NCBI RefSeq assembly: GCF_030268685.1
Contig: NZ_BSRQ01000004.1
Coordinates: 372,001 to 436,000 of the forward strand
Direction: 5' to 3'
Length of the DNA: 64,000 nucleotides
Source: Microtetraspora sp. NBRC 13810
GTDB taxonomy: Bacteria > Actinomycetota > Actinomycetes > Streptosporangiales > Streptosporangiaceae
Positions 31,391 through 40,096 of this stretch are shown one piece after another. A model generated the notes under the pieces. The model saw only the letters and a program-made list of their open reading frames with translations. It was not told the DNA's origin and made no database searches. Every line of letters starts with the position of its first letter. The stretch's first letter is position 1. The position numbers and the translations under genes are program-made.

Positions 31391-33056
31391 CCCCGGCGGC
31401 TTCGTTCCTGATCGCGCGGAGCCGGTGCAACAGCCCGCCGTCCCCGAAGTGGTCGTGCAGCAGGCGATACTCCGCGTACAGGCGGTCGTAGGCGTCGGCG
31501 CGCGCCCGGTCGGGGACGTAGGCGGCCCGGACGCGCCCGCCCATCACCGCGGCGGCCGGGCCGACGCCGTCGTAGGCGCCCGCGGCGACGGCGGCGTGCA
31601 CGGCCGCGCCGAGCGCCGCGCCCTGCTCCGAGCCGATCACCGACAGCGGGCGGCGCAGCACGTCGCTGTACACCTGCATGAGGAACCGGTTGCGCAGCAG
31701 CCCGCCCGCCGCCACCAGCTCCGTCACCGGCACCCCGGACGCCTCGAACGTCTCCACGATCAGCCGGGTGCCGAACGCGGTCGCCTCGATCAGCGCCCGG
31801 TAGACGTCCTCCGGCCGGGTGGCGAGCGTCTGGCCGGCGACCACCGCCGACAGGTCGTGGTCGACCAGCACCGAACGGTTGCCGCCGTGCCAGTCCAGCG
31901 CGACCAGGCCGTGCTCCCCCACCCGCTGCCGCTCGGCCAGCGAAGTGAGATGCTCGTGGACGCCGATGCCCAGCGCGGCGGCCCGCTCGGCGTAGGCGGC
32001 GGGCACCGACGTCTCGGCGAACCACGCGAGGATGTCCCCGACGGCCGACTGCCCCGCCTCATACCCCCACAGTCCGGGCACGATCCCGTCGCGGACCGCG
32101 CCGCACATCCCCGGCACCTCGGCGAGACGCTCCGACGAGATCACGTGGCACGTCGACGTCCCCATGATCGCGACCATCTGGCCGGGCCGCACGGCGTCCG
32201 CCGCCGCGGCCGTGACGTGCGCGTCCACGTTGCCGACCGCCACCGCGACGCCCTCGGGCAGCCCCGTCCAGCCGGCCGCCTCCGCCGTGAGCCGCCCGGC
32301 GAGCCCGCCGGGCGGCACCGGCCGCCCGCCCAGCTTGCCGGTGAAGCCGGCGAAGGCGGGATTCAGCTCGGCCAGGAAGTCCGCGGACGGGTATCCGCCG
32401 TCCTGGAACATCCCCTTGTACCCGGCGGCGCACAGGTTGCGGGTCTCGGCGCCGGTGAGCTGCCAGACGATCCAGTCCGACGCCTCGATCCACCGGGCGG
32501 CCTCGCCGTACAGCTCCGGGTCCTCCTCCAGGACCTGCAGGCCCTTGGCGAACTCCCACTCGGAGGAGATCCGCCCGCCGTACCGCGGCAGCCAGGGCTC
32601 GCCCCGCCGGGCGGCCGTCTCGTTGATCCGGTCGGCGTACGGCTGGGCCGCGTGGTGCTTCCACAGTTTGGGCCAGGCGTGCGGCCGGTCGGGGTACGAC
32701 TCGCACAGAGGGACGCCGTCCTCGGTGACGGGGAGGACCGTGCAGGCGGTGAAGTCGGTGCCGAGGCCGATCACGTCGGCCGGGGCGACACCGGAGGCGG
32801 CCAGCGCCGCGGGCACGGCGGTGCGGAGCACCGCGCGCCAGTCCGCGGGCGACTGGAGCGCCCAGTCCGGCCCGAGCCGCACGTCCGTCCCGGGCAGCGC
32901 GTCCTCGATCACGCCGTGCGCGTACTCGTGGACGGCACTGCCCAGCTCGGCGCCGTCGCCGACCCGTACCACGACGGCCCGCCCGGACAGCGTGCCGAAG
33001 TCGACGCCGACCACGTACCGGCCGGCGGTGTCTGCTGCTCCGCGAAGAGGGATCAC
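31335..33056 (-). CDS. araB: Ribulokinase
   Basis: A 573-aa FGGY-family sugar kinase: N-terminal YVVGVDFGTLSGRAVVV, GLGTDFTACTVLPV, GYKGMFQDGGYPS, MGTSTCHVIS and LVAAGGLLRNRFLMQ. The TSTCH and GTLS motifs are ribulokinase-like. It phosphorylates L-ribulose in arabinose use. No araA or araD is in the window, so its partners are elsewhere or its substrate differs. About 20 extra Pro/Gly-rich residues at the C-terminus run into the SDR gene. Confidence 0.9.
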   Translation of the reverse strand: MIPLRGAADTAGRYVVGVDFGTLSGRAVVVRVGDGAELGSAVHEYAHGVIEDALPGTDVRLGPDWALQSPADWRAVLRTAVPAALAASGVAPADVIGLGTDFTACTVLPVTEDGVPLCESYPDRPHAWPKLWKHHAAQPYADRINETAARRGEPWLPRYGGRISSEWEFAKGLQVLEEDPELYGEAARWIEASDWIVWQLTGAETRNLCAAGYKGMFQDGGYPSADFLAELNPAFAGFTGKLGGRPVPPGGLAGRLTAEAAGWTGLPEGVAVAVGNVDAHVTAAAADAVRPGQMVAIMGTSTCHVISSERLAEVPGMCGAVRDGIVPGLWGYEAGQSAVGDILAWFAETSVPAAYAERAAALGIGVHEHLTSLAERQRVGEHGLVALDWHGGNRSVLVDHDLSAVVAGQTLATRPEDVYRALIEATAFGTRLIVETFEASGVPVTELVAAGGLLRNRFLMQVYSDVLRRPLSVIGSEQGAALGAAVHAAVAAGAYDGVGPAAAVMGGRVRAAYVPDRARADAYDRLYAEYRLLHDHFGDGGLLHRLRAIRNEAAGVTPPRGRGPAPSGPRPPG

Positions 33057-33133
33057 CCTACTGTCCTACCAGCGCCGCCCGGTGGAGGAGCGTCGTCGCC
33101 GGCGCCCGGTGTGACCTCGCCTCGCGCGGGATC

Positions 33134-33670
33134 TCAGTCCAGGCGGCCGATGTGCGCGAGGGCCTGCTTGAGCAGGACGCCCTGGCCGCCGGTCATCTCC
33201 TGCTGCACCATCGGGGAGGCGGCCTCCTCGGGGGTGAACCAGACGAGGTCGAGCGCGTCCTGCCGGGGGCGGCAGTCGCCGGCGACCGGGACGACGTAGG
33301 CGAGGGAGACCGCGTGCTGGCGGGGGTCGTGGTACGGGGTGACGCCCTGGGTCGGGAAGTACTCGGCGATGGTGAACGGCTGCGGGGACGCGGGCACGCG
33401 GGGCAGCGCCGTCGGGCCGAGGTCCTTCTCCAGGTGGCGCATGAGCGCGTCGCGGACCCGCTCGTGGTAGAGCACGCGGCCGGAGACCAGGGCGCGGCTG
33501 ACCGTCCCGTCCGATCCGATGCGCAGCAGGAGGCCGACGTGCGTGACCACTCCCGTGTCGTCGACTCGCACCGGCACGGCGTCTACATAGAGGATCGGCA
33601 TCCGCGCGCGGGCCGACTCCAGTTCCGCGGGAGAGAGCCAGCCAGGCACGGTTTCGGTGATTTCGGTCAT
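33134..33670 (-). CDS. DUF4916 Nudix-like protein
   Basis: A 178-aa protein of the DUF4916 type (Nudix superfamily) common in actinomycetes: PGWLSPAELESARARMPILYVDAVPV, DALMRHLEKDLGPTALPR and PTQGVTPYHDPRQHAVSLAY. The canonical Nudix box is not obvious, so hydrolase activity is uncertain. Confidence 0.82.
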   Translation of the reverse strand: MTEITETVPGWLSPAELESARARMPILYVDAVPVRVDDTGVVTHVGLLLRIGSDGTVSRALVSGRVLYHERVRDALMRHLEKDLGPTALPRVPASPQPFTIAEYFPTQGVTPYHDPRQHAVSLAYVVPVAGDCRPRQDALDLVWFTPEEAASPMVQQEMTGGQGVLLKQALAHIGRLD

Positions 33671-33833
33671 TGATGGATGGTACTTCGCCCCCCGGGGACG
33701 TGACTTGATCGCTCCCGGAAGTCACGGCGAACGGGTGGCGGCGACGCCGAACCAGGCCGCCGCCGCTCCCCCACGGCGAAGGTTCCCGGCCGATCACGGA
33801 CGGAACGCCGCCGTCTTCACCGGCTGACCCCGG

Positions 33834-34442
33834 TCACCGTCTCAGCGATTCCAGCATCCGGGTGAGCGCCGCGGTCACGGCCGGGAGGTCGTCGGGACCG
33901 GTGGACCGGGCCAGCCACAGCGCGGCCTCGTTCATCGCGCCGGACAGCAGGTGGGCCAGCGGCTCGACCGGCTGTCCGGCGATCGTCCCGTCCTCGATCA
34001 GCGCGGTGAGCGCCTCGGTGAGGTGCCGGGCCGAGGACGCCTCGTCCATCGCCCGCCACTCGCTCCAGCCGAGCACGGCGGGGCCGTCGATGAGCATGAT
34101 CCGCTGCACGTCGGGGTCGCGGCTGACCGCCAGGAACGCCCGGCATCCGGCGAGCAGCTGCTCCCAGGGGTCCTCGTCCGCGCCCGCGGCGGCGACGACC
34201 CGGTCGGCGACCTCCTGCTGCACCTCCTCCACGATCACGTGGAACAGCTCGGCCTTGCCCGCGAAGTTGTGGTACAGGGCGCCCTTGGTCACCTCCGCCG
34301 CGCCCACGATCTCGGCGAGGCTCACCGCGGCGTACCCGTGCCTGGCGAACAGCCGCCTCGCCTCCGTGAGCAGCCTGCGCCGGGTCTCCAGCCGCCGCCG
34401 TGCCTTCACGCCCTCCGCCACCGCGCCTCCCCGCTTTGACAT
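33834..34442 (-). CDS. TetR-family regulator
   Basis: A 202-aa repressor: HTH in LLTEARRLFARHGYAAVSLAEIVGAAEVTKGALYHNF is spread over residues about 23-60, then a ligand-binding helical domain. It is divergent from a VOC gene, and two palindromes (34440-34454, 34472-34486) lie in the 58-bp shared promoter. It very probably represses both genes. Confidence 0.92.
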   Translation of the reverse strand: MSKRGGAVAEGVKARRRLETRRRLLTEARRLFARHGYAAVSLAEIVGAAEVTKGALYHNFAGKAELFHVIVEEVQQEVADRVVAAAGADEDPWEQLLAGCRAFLAVSRDPDVQRIMLIDGPAVLGWSEWRAMDEASSARHLTEALTALIEDGTIAGQPVEPLAHLLSGAMNEAALWLARSTGPDDLPAVTAALTRMLESLRR

Positions 34443-34486
34443 ACCAGTGGTACGTATCTAGGGTAACTTCACATACCAACGGTATG
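34440..34486. promoter_or_regulatory. Two TetR operators
   Basis: CATACCAGTGGTACG (34440-34454) and CATACCAACGGTATG (34472-34486): 6-bp arms with 3-bp spacer, the second perfect, centres 32 bp apart (about three helical turns). Their position between the divergent TetR and VOC genes supports cooperative binding. Confidence 0.7.
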
Positions 34487-34500
34487 CGAATTGGAGAGCC

Positions 34501-34914
34501 ATGAGCCTGACCAGCTTCTATCCGGTTGTCTGCACCGACAAGGTGAAGGAGTGCCGCGACTTCTACATCCAGCTGTTCGGCTTCGAGCCGACCTTCGAGT
34601 CCGACTGGTACGTGAGCCTGCGCCGCCCCGAGCCGCCGCACTACGAGCTGGCCCTGGTCGCCCACGACCACCCGACCGTGCCCGCGGCCTTCCGCTCCGC
34701 GGTGCGCGGCCTGATCCTCAACTTCGAGGTCACCGACGTGGACGCGGAGTACGACCGCCTGGTGCGGCAGGCCGGCCTGACCGCCGAGCTCACGCTGCGC
34801 ACCGAGGACTTCGGCCAGCGGCACTTCATCGTCGCCGCCCCGGACGGCGTGCTCATCGACGTGATCACGCCCACCCCGCCGACCGCGGACTACGCCGCGC
34901 AGTACACCGGCTGA
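34501..34914 (+). CDS. VOC family protein
   Basis: A 137-aa vicinal-oxygen-chelate module: [34 protein letters not shown], and C-terminal [19 protein letters not shown] 34501 has GGAG six bases upstream (ATTGGAGAGCC). It is the likely regulated partner of the divergent TetR gene; probable role in detoxification or antibiotic binding (inference). Confidence 0.9.
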   Translation: MSLTSFYPVVCTDKVKECRDFYIQLFGFEPTFESDWYVSLRRPEPPHYELALVAHDHPTVPAAFRSAVRGLILNFEVTDVDAEYDRLVRQAGLTAELTLRTEDFGQRHFIVAAPDGVLIDVITPTPPTADYAAQYTG

Positions 34915-34984
34915 CGCCCCGCCCAGGGGCGGCCTCTCCTATAGTCGGACCGTCGGACCGGCGTCAGGGCGAGGAGGCTTCGGC

Positions 34985-35875
34985 ATGGGCGGATCCGCGG
35001 GAGAGGTGCTGGTCGTCCGGCAGGGCGGCGACGATCCGTCCCCGGGCCTGGCCGCCGCCCTGCGGGCGCACGGCCTCCAGGCGTGCCCGGTGTCCGCGGG
35101 CGACCGCCCCGCCGACCTGAACGGCTACCGCGGCCTGGTCGTCGCGGCCGGCGCGGAGGGGGCCGCGTCCCACCTGTGGGAGCAGGCGGGCGCCGCCGGA
35201 CTGCCCCGCCTGCGGCTCTCCGGCACGGCCGGCCCGCAGGACGTGGCGGCGTTCGCCCGGTCGGCCGCCTGCTCCGCGGCCTACCGCTCGGCGCGGGGCA
35301 CCCGCGAGTTCTTCGCCCCGCGCGCGGCGAGCTGGGAGGAGAAGTTCCCCGACGACGGACCGGCCTTCGCGGAAGCGGTCGGCGAGCTGGCGCTCACGCC
35401 GGGCGCGACGGCGCTGGACGCCGGGTGCGGCACCGGGCGGGCACTGCCGTTGCTGCGGGCGGCGGTCGGCGCCGAGGGGCACGTCATCGGCGTCGACCTC
35501 ACCCCGGAGATGGTGCGTTCCGCGCTCGCCAGGGGCCGCGGCGCGCACGGCCGCCTGCTGGTCGCCGACGTCGCCCGCCTGCCGCTGCCCGGCGCCGCCG
35601 TGGACGCGGTCCTCGCCGCCGGGCTGATCTCCCACCTGCCCGATCCGGCCGCGGCGCTCACGGAGCTCGCCCGGGTCACCGTGACCGGCGGCCGTCTCGC
35701 CCTGTTCCACCCGGTGGGCCGCACGATCCTAGCCGCCCGGCACGGCCGCGCCCCCTCCCCCGCCGACCTGCGCGCCGAGCACAACCTGCGCCCGCTCCTC
35801 GACCGCACCGGCTGGACCCTGACCGCGTTCCACGACACCGACGACCGCTACCTGGGCCTCACCGTACGCCGTTGA
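34985..35875 (+). CDS. SAM-dependent methyltransferase with N-terminal extension
   Basis: A 296-aa protein. The C-terminal two thirds form a class I methyltransferase: motif I ALDAGCGTGRALPLL (about residues 141-155), GVDLTPEMVRSAL, then LLVADVARLPLPGAAVD. Residues 1-100 form a separate Rossmann/flavodoxin-like domain (EVLVVRQGGDDPSPGLAAAL; YRGLVVAAGAEGAASHLW), an unusual attachment that may bind a partner or substrate. Confidence 0.85.
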   Translation: MGGSAGEVLVVRQGGDDPSPGLAAALRAHGLQACPVSAGDRPADLNGYRGLVVAAGAEGAASHLWEQAGAAGLPRLRLSGTAGPQDVAAFARSAACSAAYRSARGTREFFAPRAASWEEKFPDDGPAFAEAVGELALTPGATALDAGCGTGRALPLLRAAVGAEGHVIGVDLTPEMVRSALARGRGAHGRLLVADVARLPLPGAAVDAVLAAGLISHLPDPAAALTELARVTVTGGRLALFHPVGRTILAARHGRAPSPADLRAEHNLRPLLDRTGWTLTAFHDTDDRYLGLTVRR

Positions 35876-35912
35876 CCGCCTCCCCGTGACCCCGTGTCCC
35901 CGGGTCCGGGGG

Positions 35913-36158
35913 TCACGGCTGTTCGTCGGCGCGCACGTCGTCGAGCGGCGCCTCCACCCAGGTCAGCACGATGAACGGCTCCCGGGAGGAAGGGTGGTGC
36001 AGGCGCCGCGCGGTGATCCGGTAGTTGGCGATGTCCGCCGGCTCCGGCGGCGACTGGGGCGGCACCGTCACGCTCAGGACGCCGATGTCCTGATCGACGT
36101 GAGTGAGCATGCCGTGGCACGGCCCTCCGATGCAGACCGCGTTCGGTGCGCGCTTCAT
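35913..36158 (-). CDS. Small hypothetical protein
   Basis: An 81-aa protein with a Cys-containing start (PNAVCIGGPCHGMLTHV), a Pro-rich middle and IANYRITARRLHHPSSREP followed by FIVLTWVEA. The order looks like a real beta-rich protein, and similar small proteins occur in actinomycetes, but I know no function. It is convergent with the methyltransferase gene. Confidence 0.6.
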   Translation of the reverse strand: MKRAPNAVCIGGPCHGMLTHVDQDIGVLSVTVPPQSPPEPADIANYRITARRLHHPSSREPFIVLTWVEAPLDDVRADEQP

Positions 36159-36748
36159 GCTCCGGCGCCGGTACTCCGCGCCGCGGTCATGCGGCCGCCG
36201 GCCGGACGATCCGCGGGCGTGGCCGCCCCCTCCTGGTCGACATCTTCAACGCGGGGCTCCGTTCCGCTCGCTAAGCGTTGGCGCCCCCACAGGTCGGACC
36301 GGGGATCCGGGGGGCGGTCGGCCGGGACACTCAAGTAGTCGCACCGAGACTACTTCGCCTCGTGCGGTGCCTGGGCACCACCCCTACGCTTGCCCCGTGG
36401 AGTCTCCCGCTCTGTCGCTCACCGAATGGGTGGTCCGCTGGCGCCGATCATCGCCAGCCTGCGCGAGCGGATGGACCAGGCCCAGGGCTTCGCGCACACC
36501 GTGGCCACCTGGCGCTACGAGACGGCCACGGCGGCGCTGCGGCTGATGGAGATCGCCGGGCGCTGACCCCGGGGCCCGCGGGCAGCTCCGGACGATCAGG
36601 CGGCCGGGCAGATCGCGGCCACCGCCTCGGCCGTCGAGCGCGGGCGCACGCCGATGTCCACCAGCTCGGCGATCCCGCCCGCGGGATGGCAGGATCCGAG
36701 GGGTGTACGCCGTTGCGGTCGCCCGCGCGGGGTTCGGATACTGGGGAC
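36159..36748. other. Intergenic region with gene scraps
   Basis: This 590-bp gap holds a possible 46-aa ORF (36426-36566) and, on the minus strand ending at 36598, a protein-like tail (GGIAELVDIGVRPRSTAE ... AAICPAA) with no start, probably the 3' end of a lost gene. The rest shows no clear signal apart from GC-rich text. Confidence 0.45.
36426..36566 (+). CDS. Possible 46-aa small ORF
   Basis: ATG 36426 opens a 46-codon frame with a plausible amphipathic helical sequence (IIASLRERMDQAQGFAHT; WRYETATAALRLMEIAG). There is no clear ribosome site, so it could equally be the 3' end of a lost gene. Confidence 0.3.
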   Translation: MGGPLAPIIASLRERMDQAQGFAHTVATWRYETATAALRLMEIAGR

Positions 36749-37738
36749 ATGGCGTCCTCCGGCGGTGCGCGAGACGTGGTCATCGTGCTCTATGAAGACA
36801 TCCAGCTTCTCGACGTGGCGGGCCCGATCGAGGTGCTGGACGCGGCGATGCGGATCACCGGCGGTGGATACCGGCTGGTCACGGCGTCGCTCGGCGGCGG
36901 AGACGTGACCAGTTCGTCCGGGGTCCGGCTGGGCGTGCACGCCGACCTGGCCGCGATCACCGAACCGCCGCACACCCTGCTGGTGGCGGGCGGCCTGGGA
37001 TACACCGCGGCGGTGCTCGACGAGGAACTCGTCGGCCACCTGCGGCGGCTCGCGGCCGGTTCGCAGCGGGTCGCCTCGGTGTGCACGGGGGCGTTCCTGC
37101 TGGGCGCGGCCGGGCTGCTGGAGGGCCGCCGGGCCACCACGCACTGGTCGCGCTGCGCGGAGCTCGCGGACCGCCACCCGTCGACCCGGGTGGACCCTGA
37201 CGCGATCTTCGTGCGGGACGGCCCGGTGGTGACGGCCGCCGGGGTCACCGCGGGCACCGATCTCGCGCTGGCCCTCGTGGAGGAGGACCACGGCGCCGAC
37301 CTCGCGCGCACGGTCGGCAAGTGGCTGGTGGTCTTCCTGCGCCGTCCCGGCGGCCAGTCGCAGTTCAGCGCGTGGACGCAGGTCGGCCGGGTGGGCGACG
37401 CCAGGCTGCGCCGGCTGGTCGAGCACATCGCCGCCAACCCGGCGGACGACCTGTCCGTCCCCGCCATGGCGCGGCGCGCGGGGATGAGCGAGCGGCATTT
37501 CGCCCGCAGCTTCTCCCGCACGCTCGGCATGTCGCCGGGACGGTACGTGGAACGCGCCAGGGTCGAGGCGGCCCGCGCGCTGCTGGAGTCCGGCGCCGAG
37601 AGCGTCGAGACCGTCGCGCGGCTGTGCGGGTTCGGCGCCGCCGAGACGATGCGCCGGGCGTTCCTGCGCGAGATCGGCGTGCCACCCGGGGCCTATCGCG
37701 ACCGGTTCCACGCCACCGGGATCCTCTCGGCCGTCTGA
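36749..37738 (+). CDS. GlxA-type AraC-family regulator with DJ-1/PfpI domain
   Basis: A 329-aa protein. Residues about 8-180 form a DJ-1/PfpI-like domain (VVIVLYEDIQLLDVAGPIEV; nucleophile-elbow-like SVCTGAFLLGAAGLL). Residues about 225-320 form an AraC HTH pair (DLSVPAMARRAGMSERHFAR; VARLCGFGAAETMRRAF). The domain usually senses a ligand rather than acting as a protease. It is followed 85 bp later by a second DJ-1 gene on the same strand, a likely target. Confidence 0.92.
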   Translation: MASSGGARDVVIVLYEDIQLLDVAGPIEVLDAAMRITGGGYRLVTASLGGGDVTSSSGVRLGVHADLAAITEPPHTLLVAGGLGYTAAVLDEELVGHLRRLAAGSQRVASVCTGAFLLGAAGLLEGRRATTHWSRCAELADRHPSTRVDPDAIFVRDGPVVTAAGVTAGTDLALALVEEDHGADLARTVGKWLVVFLRRPGGQSQFSAWTQVGRVGDARLRRLVEHIAANPADDLSVPAMARRAGMSERHFARSFSRTLGMSPGRYVERARVEAARALLESGAESVETVARLCGFGAAETMRRAFLREIGVPPGAYRDRFHATGILSAV

Positions 37739-37823
37739 CCCGTCGCCGCTCACCGGCCCGCCGGCGACTTCACCATGCCCGAAAACTCCCGAAAACTCCC
37801 AAAATAAAAGGATTTATCACTTC

Positions 37824-38453
37824 ATGGACATCGCATTCGCTCTTTATACCCATATGACGGCCTTGGATCTGACCGGGCCGCACGAGACCCTGGCCCACCT
37901 TGCCGGGGTCGACGCCCACTACCTGGCCGCACGGCCGGGGCCGGTGCGCTGCGACTCGGGCCTGCAGATCACCGCGACCGGCGTGTTCGCCGACCTGCCC
38001 CGGCCGGATGTGATCGTCGTCCCCGGTTCGGGCCGGTGGCGGGAGGTCCTGGAGGAGCAGGGGGAACTGGTCGACTGGCTGGCCGCCGCCTACCCGCACA
38101 CCACCTGGATGACGTCGGTGTGCACCGGTTCGACGTTGCTGGCCAAGGCGGGCATCCTCACCGGCAGGCCGGCGACGACCCATTGGGGCGCGCGCGAGGA
38201 CCTGCGCGCCCTCGGCGCCGAGGTGAGCAACGCGCGGGTCGTCGTGGACGGGAACGTCATCACCGCCGCCGGGGTCTCCGCCGGGATCGACATGGGACTC
38301 ACCCTGGTCTCCCGGCTGTGGGACGACGAGGCGGCGCAGGCCGCCCAGCTCTTCCTGGAGTACGCCCCCGAGCCGCCGTTCGAGTCGGGCAACCTGGAGA
38401 CGGCCCCGCCGAATGTCGTGCAACGCCTGGGCAGCCTCCTCGACCTCCGGTAA
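37824..38453 (+). CDS. DJ-1/PfpI family protein (isonitrile hydratase-like)
   Basis: A 209-aa protein: IAFALYTHMTALDLTGPHET at the start and the nucleophile elbow TSVCTGSTLLAKAGIL with Cys (about residue 99), then TTHWGAREDL. This pattern fits the isonitrile hydratase/ThiJ branch. It follows the GlxA-type regulator, which carries a related domain, so duplication and regulation are both plausible. An A-rich leader (AAAATAAAAGG) precedes the ATG. Confidence 0.88.
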   Translation: MDIAFALYTHMTALDLTGPHETLAHLAGVDAHYLAARPGPVRCDSGLQITATGVFADLPRPDVIVVPGSGRWREVLEEQGELVDWLAAAYPHTTWMTSVCTGSTLLAKAGILTGRPATTHWGAREDLRALGAEVSNARVVVDGNVITAAGVSAGIDMGLTLVSRLWDDEAAQAAQLFLEYAPEPPFESGNLETAPPNVVQRLGSLLDLR

Positions 38454-38524
38454 GGAGCCCCCTCCACGCCGCCTGAACCCGAACCCGGGAATAAGAGGGC
38501 CGGAACGCGTGGTTGGCGCAGCTC

Positions 38525-39415
38525 ATGAGCACTGGCAACGCGTTCCTCGGCAAGATCGGCATCTGGAGCGGGGTCTGGAGCAGCGCCCAGCACTCCGCCG
38601 ACCCCGCGCGCATCAGCGAGATCGGCGAGGCGGCGGCCGAGCTCGAGGATCTGGGCTACGGCACCATCTGGGTCGGCGGGAGCCCGCCCGTCGGCCACGC
38701 GGCCCCGCTCCTCGAGGCGACCTCCCGGATCAAGGTCGCCACCGGCATCCTCAGCATCTGGGAGCACGAGGCCGCCGGCGTCGCCGCCCGGCGGGCCGAG
38801 CTCGAACGCGCCCATCCCGGGCGTTTCGTGCTGGGGCTCGGCGTGAGCCACAGCCACTTCACCCCGCAGTACGAGCGCCCGTACACCGCGATGCTGGAGT
38901 ACCTGTCCGCGCTGGACGCGGCCCCGGAGCCGGTGCCCGCCGGGGCGCGTGTGCTGGCCGCGCTCGGGCCCAGGATGCTGGAGCTGTCCCGGGACCGCGC
39001 CGCGGGCGCGCACCCATACCTGGTGACCGCCGAGCACACCGCTCAGGCGCGCGCGATCCTCGGCGACCGGGCCGTGCTCGCGCCGGAGCTCAAGGTGGTC
39101 CTCGGCACCGACCTCGACGCCGCCCGCGCGCTCGCGCGCGCCTACCTGAGCTTCTACCTCGCGATGCCGAACTACACCGGCAACCTCACCCGGCTGGGCT
39201 TCGGCGAGGACGACTACCTCGACGGCGGCAGCGACCGGCTCCTGGACGCGGTGTTCGCGTTCGGCGACGCCGACGCGGTCGCCGCGCGGGCCGCGGAGTT
39301 CCTGGCCGCGGGCGCCGACCACCTGGCGATCCAGGTGGTCACCGGCGACCCGCGCAACGACCTGCCGCGCGAGGCCTGGCGGCGGCTGGCCGAGACGCTT
39401 CCGCTGGACGGCTGA
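38525..39415 (+). CDS. F420-dependent LLM-class oxidoreductase
   Basis: A 296-aa luciferase-like TIM barrel: LGKIGIWSGVWSS, EDLGYGTIWVGGSP, RIKVATGILSIWEHEAAGVAARRAEL in pieces, FVLGLGVSHSHF. It fits the probable F420-dependent oxidoreductase group found in F420-making actinomycetes. ATG 38525 is chosen; a TTG 12 bases earlier is possible. Substrate unknown. Confidence 0.87.
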   Translation: MSTGNAFLGKIGIWSGVWSSAQHSADPARISEIGEAAAELEDLGYGTIWVGGSPPVGHAAPLLEATSRIKVATGILSIWEHEAAGVAARRAELERAHPGRFVLGLGVSHSHFTPQYERPYTAMLEYLSALDAAPEPVPAGARVLAALGPRMLELSRDRAAGAHPYLVTAEHTAQARAILGDRAVLAPELKVVLGTDLDAARALARAYLSFYLAMPNYTGNLTRLGFGEDDYLDGGSDRLLDAVFAFGDADAVAARAAEFLAAGADHLAIQVVTGDPRNDLPREAWRRLAETLPLDG

Positions 39416-39503
39416 CGGCCCGGCCCGCCGGACCGGGGGCCGGTGTCAAAGCGGTCCGCCCGGGTAGCAGGGCGTCCCAGCACCACGACATGGGAGACGC
39501 CAC

Positions 39504-39854
39504 ATGTACGAGCCCTGGACCTACCGCGACGGCATCGTCTCCGACACCGGCCTGAGCCTGATCGGCTTCGACGTCGAGGCGGTCGACGGGAAGATCGGCT
39601 CGGTGGAGGAGGAGAGCAACATCGCCGGAGACAGCTTCCTGGTCGTGGACACCGGCTTCTGGACCTTCGGCAAGAAGGTCCTCCTGCCGGCCGCCGCGGT
39701 CACCCGGATCGACGCCGGGGAGAAGCGGGTCCTGCTCGCCCTGACCCAGGAGGAGATCGAGCATGCCCCGGAGTCCGGCGAGGACACCCACCGGAGCGCC
39801 GACCACCGCCGGCGGATCGGCGAGTACTACGGGAGCCTGCACGTCCGGTCCTGA
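39504..39854 (+). CDS. PRC-barrel domain protein
   Basis: A 116-aa small protein with a PRC-barrel-like beta domain (LIGFDVEAVDGKIGSVEEES, SFLVVDTGFWTFGKKVLLPA) and a charged helical tail. These proteins often respond to stress and may bind rRNA or membranes in other families; the role here is unknown. A strong hairpin follows its stop. Confidence 0.85.
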   Translation: MYEPWTYRDGIVSDTGLSLIGFDVEAVDGKIGSVEEESNIAGDSFLVVDTGFWTFGKKVLLPAAAVTRIDAGEKRVLLALTQEEIEHAPESGEDTHRSADHRRRIGEYYGSLHVRS

Positions 39855-39874
39855 CCGCCCGCCTCGCCCGTCAC

Positions 39875-39906
39875 GCCGGGCCCTCCTCGCCAGAGGAGGG
39901 CCCGGC
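39875..39906 (+). terminator. Strong hairpin terminator
   Basis: GCCGGGCCCTCCTC (39875-39888), loop GCCA, GAGGAGGGCCCGGC (39893-39906): a perfect 14-bp stem with a 4-nt loop, 20 bp after the PRC-barrel stop. There is no U-tract, which is usual for actinomycete terminators. Confidence 0.8.
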
Positions 39907-40096
39907 GGGCGTCTGACCGGGGGAACAGGGGCGCCCTCGGCAGAGGCTATGCTGACGTCGAACCGAGGGCGTCCACCGCGGGCGGGCGAGGGGTCCCGGG
40001 TGCGACGCGGCTCCCGGCAGGCCGGAGCGCGCCCGTCGCGGGAGGGCCGGTGCGGTCATGGGAACAAGGTCACGGGTGCCGGAGCGGGCGGGACGG

